A stretch of 64,000 bases of DNA from assembly GCA_046594885.1 (NCBI GenBank), contig JBKJRD010000020.1, positions 1 to 64,000 of the forward strand. Reading direction: 5' to 3'. This document shows positions 44,311 to 51,705 of the stretch, one piece after another (positions within the stretch are counted from its first letter, which is position 1; each line of letters begins with the position of its first letter). The notes under the pieces are model-generated. The model ran no database searches and was not told the DNA's origin. It was given only the letters and a program-made list of their open reading frames with translations. The position numbers were made by a program, and so were the translations under genes. Source of the stretch: Methylotenera_A sp046594885 (lineage in GTDB: Bacteria > Pseudomonadota > Gammaproteobacteria > Burkholderiales > Methylophilaceae).

Positions 44311-44474
44311 ATTAAAAGCCTTTGAAAACTCAAGGATTCAAGATACAGCGCAAGGCGCCCGAAGCGCAGAAACCGGAATGTACAATTGGTACATGAGGAT
44401 TTCGAGCATCGCGCAACATGATGTTAAATCTGTGGGCGATGTACTTGAAGATTGAGTTTGCAGAGGTTTTAAAT
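44311..44474. repeat. Palindromic repeat element, copy 2, overlapping the obgE start
   Basis: About 160 bp folds as one imperfect inverted repeat: TTTGAAAACTCAAGGATTCA on the left pairs with CTTGAAGATTGAGTTTGCAG on the right. The centre is GTAC-N5-GTAC (44380-44383, 44389-44392) and GCAAGGCGC lies in the left part. The right arm includes the obgE ribosome binding site (AGAGG). It shares centre and GCAAGGCGC/GCGCCTTGC with the element at 36662-36785. Confidence 0.75.
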
Positions 44475-45522
44475 GAAGTTTATTGATGAAGCAACTATTA
44501 AGGTTTACGCAGGCGACGGCGGCAACGGTGTTGCTACATTCAGGCGCGAAAAATATGAACCAATGGGCGGGCCGAATGGCGGCGACGGTGGTAAGGGCGG
44601 TTCAATTTATGCGATTGCAGATCGGAACATTAATACGCTGGTAGATTATCGCTATACACGTACATTCCGTGGGCAACGCGGCGAAAATGGTCGCGGCGCA
44701 GAGTGCTACGGCGCAAAGGGCGAAGACACGATTTTACGCGTGCCTGTCGGCACAGTTATTTCAGATAAAGCCACCGAGCGCATGATTGTCGATTTGGATA
44801 CACATGGTCGCAAAGTATTGTTGGCTAAAGGCGGTAATAACGGTTTAGGTAATGTGCATTTTAAGTCTTCTATCAACCGCTCGCCGCGTCAATGCACCAA
44901 AGGCGAGCCTGGTGAAGAGTTTGAGCTGTATATGGAGTTGAAAGTGTTGGCGGATGTTGGTCTGCTGGGCATGCCAAATGCGGGTAAATCGACATTTATT
45001 CGCTCTGTTTCTGCTGCAAAACCTAAAGTCGCCGACTATCCTTTCACTACCCTGCATCCTAACTTGGGCGTGGTGCGAGTAGACACAGAGCGCAGTTTCG
45101 TCATTGCTGACGTACCTGGCTTGATTGAGGGCGCAGCAGAAGGCGCTGGCTTGGGCCATCAGTTTTTACGTCATTTAGCGCGAACTTCATTGTTGCTACA
45201 TTTGGTAGATATTACGCCATTTGATGATGCGACAGACCCGGTGGCGGAAGCCAAAGCGATTGTCAATGAGCTTAAAAAATATGACGAAGCGCTGTATAAC
45301 AAGCCGCGTTGGTTAGTATTAAACAAAACCGATATGTTGCAAGACAGCAAAGATGTGGTGAAGAAATTCGTTAAAGATTATGGCTGGAAAGGCCCAGTTT
45401 TTGCAATTTCTGCTATCAGTGGCGTTGGTTGCAAAGAGTTAACTTACGCCATGATGGAACATTTAGAAACCACCAGAGCATTATTATTAGAACAAGAAAA
45501 TGAGCCAATCATTACTGATTAA
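44473..45522 (+). CDS. obgE: Ribosome-associated GTPase Obg
   Basis: This essential GTPase acts in 50S assembly. The Gly-rich Obg domain (1-158: GGNGVATFRREKYEPMGGPN) is followed by the G domain with GMPNAGKST (G1, near 166), YPFTTLHPNLG (G2), ADVPGLIEGA (G3), NKTD (G4) and SAIS (G5). At 349 residues it has a short acidic tail. It overlaps proB by 23 bp. Confidence 0.97.
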   Translation: MKFIDEATIKVYAGDGGNGVATFRREKYEPMGGPNGGDGGKGGSIYAIADRNINTLVDYRYTRTFRGQRGENGRGAECYGAKGEDTILRVPVGTVISDKATERMIVDLDTHGRKVLLAKGGNNGLGNVHFKSSINRSPRQCTKGEPGEEFELYMELKVLADVGLLGMPNAGKSTFIRSVSAAKPKVADYPFTTLHPNLGVVRVDTERSFVIADVPGLIEGAAEGAGLGHQFLRHLARTSLLLHLVDITPFDDATDPVAEAKAIVNELKKYDEALYNKPRWLVLNKTDMLQDSKDVVKKFVKDYGWKGPVFAISAISGVGCKELTYAMMEHLETTRALLLEQENEPIITD

Positions 45523-46621
45523 TAGCAAGACTTTAATTGTAAAAGTCGGCTCTAGCCTTGTCACTAATAATGGTGAGGGCTTGGATAGAGCGGCGATTGC
45601 CGCATGGGCTGCACAAATCAGCGCGCTGGTGAAGCTTGGCAAGCAAGTGGTTTTGGTTTCAAGTGGCGCGGTTGCAGAAGGCATGCAGCGACTTGGTTGG
45701 AAGCAACGCCCAAAAGAAATAAATGAGCTACAAGCCGCAGCAGCTGTTGGCCAAATGGGCTTGGTGCAAATGTACGAAAGTTGTTTTGCGCAACATGGCC
45801 TGCACACCGCGCAAATTTTGCTCACGCATGATGATCTGCGCGATAGAAAACGTTACTTAAACGCCCGAAGCACCTTAAAAACCCTGCTCGATTTAAACGT
45901 GATTCCCATCATTAATGAGAACGACACAGTGGTGACGGAAGAAATTCGTTTTGGTGATAATGATACGCTGGCAGCATTAGTCGCCAACTTAATAGAAGCA
46001 GATACATTGGTGATTTTAACCGATCAACAAGGCTTGTATTCTGCTGACCCACGCAAAGATAAAACGGCACAATTAATCAATGTTGAGATTGCAGGAAATC
46101 TGGAATTAGAAAAAATGGCAGGTGGCGCAGGTAGCAATGTAGGCACTGGCGGTATGTTAACCAAAATTTTGGCGGCAAAACGTGCGGCTAAAAGTGGCGC
46201 ACATACCATTATTGCGTCGGGTCGCGAGCCAAATGTGCTGTTGCGTTTGTGTGCAGGTGAGGCAATCGGCACGCATTTAAAAGCCACACAAATGAAAACC
46301 CTGGCCAAAAAACAATGGTTGGCCGATCATTTACGCGTAGGCGGCAAGCTAGTGCTGGATGCAGGCGCGGTAAAAGTATTGAAAACAGATGGTAAAAGTT
46401 TGCTGTCCATCGGTGTCATTGAGGTGCTAGGCAACTTTGAGCGTGGCGATGTGGTTTCTTGTACAAATGAATCGGGCATTGAAGTAGCGCGCGGTATTGT
46501 GAACTATAATTCAAGTGATGCTAGCCGCATTAAGCGCAAAGCCAGCAGTCAGATTGAGCATATTTTGGGTTATGTCGAAGAGTCTGAATTGATTCATCGC
46601 GATAACTTAATCATTATTTAA
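45500..46621 (+). CDS. proB: Glutamate 5-kinase
   Basis: This enzyme catalyses the first step of proline synthesis. The amino acid kinase domain (1-265) has VKVGSSLVTNNG, VSSGAVAEGM, NENDTV and GTGGMLTKI. A C-terminal PUA domain (about 285-370, GKLVLDAGAVKVL) is present. The length of 373 is normal. The obgE-proB order with overlap is common in Betaproteobacteria. Confidence 0.96.
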   Translation: MSQSLLINSKTLIVKVGSSLVTNNGEGLDRAAIAAWAAQISALVKLGKQVVLVSSGAVAEGMQRLGWKQRPKEINELQAAAAVGQMGLVQMYESCFAQHGLHTAQILLTHDDLRDRKRYLNARSTLKTLLDLNVIPIINENDTVVTEEIRFGDNDTLAALVANLIEADTLVILTDQQGLYSADPRKDKTAQLINVEIAGNLELEKMAGGAGSNVGTGGMLTKILAAKRAAKSGAHTIIASGREPNVLLRLCAGEAIGTHLKATQMKTLAKKQWLADHLRVGGKLVLDAGAVKVLKTDGKSLLSIGVIEVLGNFERGDVVSCTNESGIEVARGIVNYNSSDASRIKRKASSQIEHILGYVEESELIHRDNLIII

Positions 46622-46644
46622 GTTGAAAATATTTTAGTGGGAAT

Positions 46645-47145
46645 ATGACGATGAATAAACCTTTAGTAGCCATTGTAATGGGCTCTGACAGCGATTGGCC
46701 GGTGATGAAAAATGCCGCGCAAATGTTAGCAGATTTTGGCGTGCCTTATGATGCAAAAGTAGTTTCTGCACATCGTACACCTGATTTAATGTTTGAATTT
46801 GCCCAAAACGCGCAAAAACAAGGTTATCAAATCATCATCGCTGGCGCGGGTGGCGCAGCGCATTTGCCTGGCATGGTGGCCGCTAAAACCACTTTGCCGG
46901 TGTTAGGCGTGCCTGTGCCGACTAAACATCTGCAAGGACAAGACTCTTTATTATCAATCGTGCAGATGCCAAAAGGCATACCAGTGGCCACTTTTGCGAT
47001 TGGTGACGCAGGTGCTGCCAATGCGGGTTTATTTGCGGTTTCTATTTTGGCAAATCACGATGCATCATTGGCTCAAAAATTGGCAGAATTTAGATTGAAA
47101 CAAAGTGATAAAGTGCATGCCATGGAGCTAAGCGAGAAGCCATGA
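46645..47145 (+). CDS. purE: N5-carboxyaminoimidazole ribonucleotide mutase
   Basis: PurE rearranges N5-CAIR to CAIR in purine synthesis. GSDSDWPVM, SAHRTPDLM and AGAGGAAHLPGM are the class I PurE motifs. The length is 166 residues; Met-1 or Met-3 (46651) may be used, with GGGA just upstream. It overlaps purK by 4 bp. Confidence 0.96.
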   Translation: MTMNKPLVAIVMGSDSDWPVMKNAAQMLADFGVPYDAKVVSAHRTPDLMFEFAQNAQKQGYQIIIAGAGGAAHLPGMVAAKTTLPVLGVPVPTKHLQGQDSLLSIVQMPKGIPVATFAIGDAGAANAGLFAVSILANHDASLAQKLAEFRLKQSDKVHAMELSEKP

Positions 47146-48341
47146 CTAACAGCCAAGACGGTGCAAAAAAAAAGCGTATTCAAAAAAACATCGCGCAACA
47201 AAAGTCGCTTAAAGTCATTACACCGCCAGCCATGCTGGGTATGTTGGGTGGCGGTCAGCTAGGTCGCTTTTTTGTGATTGCCGCGCATGAGATGGGTTAC
47301 AAAGTAACCGTTTTAGATCCTGACAAAAATAGCCCCGCAGGTAAAATTGCTGACGTGCATGTGTGTGCCAATTATGATGATGCCAGCGCATTAAAACAAA
47401 TGGCTGAAACCTGCCAAGCAATTACAACAGAGTTTGAAAATGTGCCAGCGCTTACACTAGAAAAATTGGCTGAATCGACCATTGTGCGCCCTAATGCAGC
47501 TTGCGTTGCAATCGCGCAAAATCGTGTTTTAGAAAAAAACTTTATCAAAAAATCAGGTTTACCAGTTGCACCATTTGCTGTGATTAACACGGTGCATGAT
47601 TTACCCAGCGACGATAGTGAGCTTTACCCAGCGATTTTGAAAGTGGCGCGGTTTGGTTACGATGGTAAAGGTCAGGCGCGGGTAAAAAATAAATTAGAGG
47701 CTGAAAAAGCATTCGCTGATTTTAAACAAGAAATTTGTGTGCTAGAACAAATGTTGCCGCTGGATTTAGAAGTTTCAGTGGTGTTAGCGCGTGATGCGCG
47801 GGGCAATATCGCCGCCTTTCCAACCGTTGAAAATACGCATCTTAATGGTATTTTAGACATCAGTATTGCGCCTGCCAGATGTTCTGATGTGATTAAGGCA
47901 AACGCGCAGGAACTAGCCAAAAAGTTAGCAACGCAATTAGATTACACTGGCATATTGGGCGTGGAATTTTTCGTGGTAGGCAGTCAATTATTGGTGAACG
48001 AAATCGCACCGCGCCCACATAATTCTGGTCATTACACGATTGATGCCTGTGTCACCAATCAATTTGAGCAGCAAGTGCGTGTGATGACGGGCTTACCATT
48101 AGGCAGCACTAGCTTGCATAGCGATGCGGTAATGGTGAATATTTTGGGAGATAGTTGGATAAACGATGCTGAGCCAGCATGGGATAAAGCCTTGGCGCAT
48201 AACAACTTAAAACTACATTTATACGCTAAACAACAGCCGCGTAAAGCCAGAAAAATGGGGCACTTTACCGTGATTGGGCAAGATAAAAACAGGGTGCTCA
48301 ATACCGCGTTGATTGCGCGAAGCGAGTTGAAGATAGGCTGA
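47142..48341 (+). CDS. purK: N5-carboxyaminoimidazole ribonucleotide synthase
   Basis: This ATP-grasp enzyme makes N5-CAIR from AIR, bicarbonate and ATP. Motifs include MLGGGQLGRFF, ILKVARFGYDGKGQARV and NEIAPRPHNSGHYTIDA. The 399 residues include a basic N-terminal extension of about 25 (KKKRIQKNIAQQ) not found in E. coli PurK. It is coupled to purE (ATGA). Confidence 0.95.
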   Translation: MTNSQDGAKKKRIQKNIAQQKSLKVITPPAMLGMLGGGQLGRFFVIAAHEMGYKVTVLDPDKNSPAGKIADVHVCANYDDASALKQMAETCQAITTEFENVPALTLEKLAESTIVRPNAACVAIAQNRVLEKNFIKKSGLPVAPFAVINTVHDLPSDDSELYPAILKVARFGYDGKGQARVKNKLEAEKAFADFKQEICVLEQMLPLDLEVSVVLARDARGNIAAFPTVENTHLNGILDISIAPARCSDVIKANAQELAKKLATQLDYTGILGVEFFVVGSQLLVNEIAPRPHNSGHYTIDACVTNQFEQQVRVMTGLPLGSTSLHSDAVMVNILGDSWINDAEPAWDKALAHNNLKLHLYAKQQPRKARKMGHFTVIGQDKNRVLNTALIARSELKIG

Positions 48342-48454
48342 GTTAAATATGAATAACATGCATTATTGGGTGAATTTGAGTGTTAAGTAAACCTGCTATG
48401 CGCAAAACTTAACCCAAAAAAATGCTTAAGTTTTATTAGGAATCGTCACTATAT

Positions 48455-48484
48455 TAAAAAAGCCTCGCATGCGAGGCTTTTTAT
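48455..48484. terminator. Bidirectional rho-independent terminator purK/rpsT
   Basis: An 18-bp perfect palindrome AGCCTCGCATGCGAGGCT (48461-48478) with A-run before and T-run after, between converging genes. Confidence 0.92.
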
Positions 48485-48504
48485 TTTAGCTACAACTGAA
48501 TGAA

Positions 48505-48921
48505 TTATTCAGCAGCTTTAGTTTTAGTCACTTTAGCGGCAGCTTTAGGTTTTGCAGCGGCTTTTGGTTTCGCACTAGCAGTTTTTGCAACCGCTTTCGC
48601 TTTTGGCGCTGCTTTCGGTTTTGCCACGGTTTTCTTGGCTAACATCACTGGCGCGTCGCCAGGCAATGCTTTAATCGCTGCTGTTAAACGGCTTTTATGA
48701 CGTGCGGCTTTATTTTTGTGAATAATTTTTTTATCCGCAATGCGATCAATCACACTGACATTTTCTTGATAAGTAACCATTGCAGCAGCCTTGTCACCAG
48801 CCTCTACCGCTTTGAGTACTTTTTTAATTGCGGTACGTAGCGTTGAGCGCAGGGCTGAGTTGTGCGCGTTTACTTTTACGGATTGACGCGCGCGTTTGCG
48901 AGCTTGTGCGGTATTTGCCAT
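48505..48921 (-). CDS. rpsT: Ribosomal protein S20 with a long basic C-terminal tail
   Basis: The first 87 or so residues are a standard S20 (MANTAQARKRARQSVKVNAH, HKNKAARHKSRLTAAIKAL). The protein then continues for about 50 residues of Lys/Ala/Pro repeats (VAKPKAAPKAKAVAK, KPKAAAKVTKTKAAE) for a total of 138. The tail looks like that of histone H1-type or HU-like proteins. S20 binds 16S rRNA in early 30S assembly. Confidence 0.93.
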   Translation of the reverse strand: MANTAQARKRARQSVKVNAHNSALRSTLRTAIKKVLKAVEAGDKAAAMVTYQENVSVIDRIADKKIIHKNKAARHKSRLTAAIKALPGDAPVMLAKKTVAKPKAAPKAKAVAKTASAKPKAAAKPKAAAKVTKTKAAE

Positions 48922-48969
48922 GTGTTCATTGTCCTAAAACTTAAGCTGGGTGTTAATACGAAACCGTGC

Positions 48970-48998
48970 ATAATAGTGTTTTTTAACTTGTTTGGCAA
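48970..48998 (-). promoter_or_regulatory. Sigma-70 promoter of rpsT
   Basis: On the minus strand: TTGCCA (48998-48993), 17-bp spacer, TATTAT (48975-48970). It lies about 50 bp before the rpsT start. Confidence 0.78.
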
Positions 48999-49178
48999 GC
49001 ACTAATCACTAAAATACACGGCATTAAGCAGCCGCATTAAAACCCAGGCCAACGCTTCCCATTAAACCTATATGAAGCGCGCTAAATAGAGACAGATTAA
49101 GCCTGCAGAATATTTAAAGCAACATTGCCATGTTAAAATACGCGTTGTTCAATCTAACCGCTTATTATTCGTCATTCA

Positions 49179-50723
49179 ATGAATTTACTCAACGCTTTAG
49201 CTAAAGTTGGCAGCATGACGTTTATCTCGCGCATATTAGGTTTTGTGCGCGATACCTTGATTGCGCGCGTGTTTGGCGCAGGCATGATAACCGACGCATT
49301 TATTGTGGCGTTTAAAATTCCCAATCTTTTGCGCCGCATTTCGGCCGAAGGCGCATTTAGCCAAGCGTTTGTGCCAATTTTAGGTGAATATAAAAGCCAG
49401 CGTTCATTTGAAGAAACACATAGCTTAATTAATCGTGTGGCGACTTGGCTGGGCATTATTTTAGTGATGGTCACTTTGCTGGGTATGCTGGCCGCACCTT
49501 GGATTGTGGCGTTAATCGCACCTGGTTTCAAAGCCGAGCCAGATAAGATGCAACTGACTATTGAGTTGTTGCGCATCACTTTCCCGTATATTTTCTTTAT
49601 CTCGCTGGTTTCCATGGCGGGCGGCGTGCTCAATACCTACAACAAATTCGGCATCCCTGCATTTACGCCAGTTTGGCTGAATATTGCCATGATTGCCGCA
49701 GTACTGTTTTTTGCCGAACATTTTGCACAGCCCATTAAAGTATTGGCTTGGGCGGTATTTGTGGGTGGTTTTTTACAATTAATATTTCAAATTCCTTTTT
49801 TAAAACAAATTGGATTATTACCCAAGTTTGAAATGAAGCGTGATGACGAAGGCGTGTGGCGTATTTTAAAACTGATGGGGCCTGCCGTTTTAGGTGTTTC
49901 GGTTGCGCAGATTTCACTTATTATTAACACCATTTTCGCCTCATTTTTAGCGACAGGTAGTGTGAGTTGGTTATATTATGCAGACCGTTTAATGGAGTTT
50001 CCAACGGGCGTATTAGGCGTGGCGCTAGGCACAATATTGCTGCCCAGTTTATCTAGGGCATATGCGGGCAAAGATAATAGTGAATACTCACAATTGCTGG
50101 ATTGGGGCTTGCGCTTAACGTTTATTTTAGCCGCACCCGCAGCAGTGGCCTTGGCAGTATTAGCGACACCATTAGTTGCCACATTATTCCATTATGGAAA
50201 ATTTACCGCGATGGATGTTTCAATGACGCAACAAGCGTTGATTGCTTACAGCATTGGTTTACTGGGTTTGATTTTAGTGAAGATTTTAGCACCTGGTTTT
50301 TATGCGCGGCAAAACATTAAAACGCCTGTCAAAATCGCCCTATTTACTTTAGTTATTACCCAGTTAATGAATTTGGTTTTTATCTTTGGTTTGCATTTAA
50401 ACCACGCCGCTTTAGCATTGGCCATTGGTTTGGGCGCATGCATTAACGCAGGGCTGCTTTTTTATCATTTACGCAAATCACATGTTTATCAGCCGCAAAC
50501 AGGTTGGCTACTTTTCTTAATCAAGCTATTTATCGCATTAAGTGTTATGGCAGTCATCCTGTATTTTGCAATGGGCGACGCCAGCGCATGGCTAGATTTT
50601 AGTTTGCTTAAACGTTTACTTTATCTGAGCATTTTGGTTGCATTAGGTGGGTTAAGTTATTTTGCTAGCTTATTACTGCTTGGGTTTAGACCAAAAGACT
50701 ATATGCGCCGAGTAAAAAATTGA
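49179..50723 (+). CDS. murJ: Lipid II flippase MurJ
   Basis: This 514-residue membrane protein of the MVF/MOP superfamily has about 14 helices. It moves lipid II across the inner membrane for peptidoglycan synthesis. Family segments are SRILGFVRDTLIARVFGAG, FKIPNLLRRISAEGAFSQAF and YADRLMEFPTGVLGVALGT. It heads the murJ-ribF-ileS-lspA run. Confidence 0.96.
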   Translation: MNLLNALAKVGSMTFISRILGFVRDTLIARVFGAGMITDAFIVAFKIPNLLRRISAEGAFSQAFVPILGEYKSQRSFEETHSLINRVATWLGIILVMVTLLGMLAAPWIVALIAPGFKAEPDKMQLTIELLRITFPYIFFISLVSMAGGVLNTYNKFGIPAFTPVWLNIAMIAAVLFFAEHFAQPIKVLAWAVFVGGFLQLIFQIPFLKQIGLLPKFEMKRDDEGVWRILKLMGPAVLGVSVAQISLIINTIFASFLATGSVSWLYYADRLMEFPTGVLGVALGTILLPSLSRAYAGKDNSEYSQLLDWGLRLTFILAAPAAVALAVLATPLVATLFHYGKFTAMDVSMTQQALIAYSIGLLGLILVKILAPGFYARQNIKTPVKIALFTLVITQLMNLVFIFGLHLNHAALALAIGLGACINAGLLFYHLRKSHVYQPQTGWLLFLIKLFIALSVMAVILYFAMGDASAWLDFSLLKRLLYLSILVALGGLSYFASLLLLGFRPKDYMRRVKN

Positions 50724-50736
50724 AGAGCGAACATTG

Positions 50737-51678
50737 ATGCAAGTTTTTAGGCATATTCCTGCAAAGTTACAATCGCCTATGGCATTAGCAATTGGTAATT
50801 TTGATGGCATGCATTTGGGTCATCAGGCTTTGTTGAAACGCTTAATTGCTGTGGCAAAAACTAAAAGTTTAACGCCCGCCGTGATGACTTTTGAACCGCA
50901 TCCCCGCGAGTTTTTTACACCATTGAATGCGCCCAGTCGCTTATGTAATCTGCGCGAAAAACTGGAATATTTTATGGCTGCCGACGTACAAAAAACCTTT
51001 ATATGCGCGTTTAATCAACGTTTTGCAGCCATTAGTGCACAAGTTTTTATGCATGAAATATTGCGTCACAAAATGCAAGTGCACACCATTTTGGTGGGCG
51101 AAGATTTTAAATTTGGTGCTAAACGTGCTGGCACAGTGGCTGATTTCAAAGCCAATGGCTTTGATTTGATTGATTTCGCCCCTATTAACTTTGCCAATGA
51201 GCGCATATCCAGCACGCGCGTACGCGATGCTTTGTCTTATGGTAATTTACAGCTTGCGTCCGAATTGCTAGGTCGTCCTTATAGTATCAGCGGTAAAGTG
51301 GTACATGGCGCTAAGCGCGGCCGCGAGTTGGGTTTTCCCACGGCCAACGTTCATATCAAACACGAGCGGCCTGCCTTAACCGGTGTTTATGCCGTAAAAT
51401 TGAGCGCAACTCAATTTCAAGGGCAGCAATTAGATGGTTTAAATGCGGTGGCCAATTTGGGCGTGCGCCCTACCATTGCGGGCGTGCCTAAATTATTGTT
51501 AGAAGTGCATATCCTTGATTTTAATGCAGATTTATACGGCAGACATGTGCATGTGGAATTTTTGCACAAAATACGCGATGAAATGAAATTTGATGGACTT
51601 GATGCGTTAAAAGCGCAGATTGCGCAAGATATTGCTGTTGCTAGAGAATATTTTAATCAACAAGATGTTAAGAATTGA
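50737..51678 (+). CDS. ribF: Bifunctional riboflavin kinase/FAD synthetase
   Basis: RibF converts riboflavin to FMN and FAD. The N-terminal nucleotidyltransferase (1-185) has IGNFDGMHLGHQALL and ISSTRVRDAL; the C-terminal kinase has GRELGFPTANVHI and GVYAVKL. It is about 313 residues long. The ATG at 50737 is preceded by GAAGAG. The gene ends inside a 12-bp tandem repeat leading to ileS. Confidence 0.96.
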   Translation: MQVFRHIPAKLQSPMALAIGNFDGMHLGHQALLKRLIAVAKTKSLTPAVMTFEPHPREFFTPLNAPSRLCNLREKLEYFMAADVQKTFICAFNQRFAAISAQVFMHEILRHKMQVHTILVGEDFKFGAKRAGTVADFKANGFDLIDFAPINFANERISSTRVRDALSYGNLQLASELLGRPYSISGKVVHGAKRGRELGFPTANVHIKHERPALTGVYAVKLSATQFQGQQLDGLNAVANLGVRPTIAGVPKLLLEVHILDFNADLYGRHVHVEFLHKIRDEMKFDGLDALKAQIAQDIAVAREYFNQQDVKN

Positions 51679-51704
51679 CCTAAGAATTAACCTAAGAATC
51701 AAAC
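51669..51704 (+). repeat. Three tandem 12-bp repeats at the ribF-ileS junction
   Basis: TAAGAATTGACC, TAAGAATTAACC and TAAGAATCAAAC follow each other directly. The first unit contains the ribF stop (TGA) and the last ends just before the ileS ATG, where no normal Shine-Dalgarno sequence is seen. Confidence 0.85.
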
Positions 51705-51705
51705 A

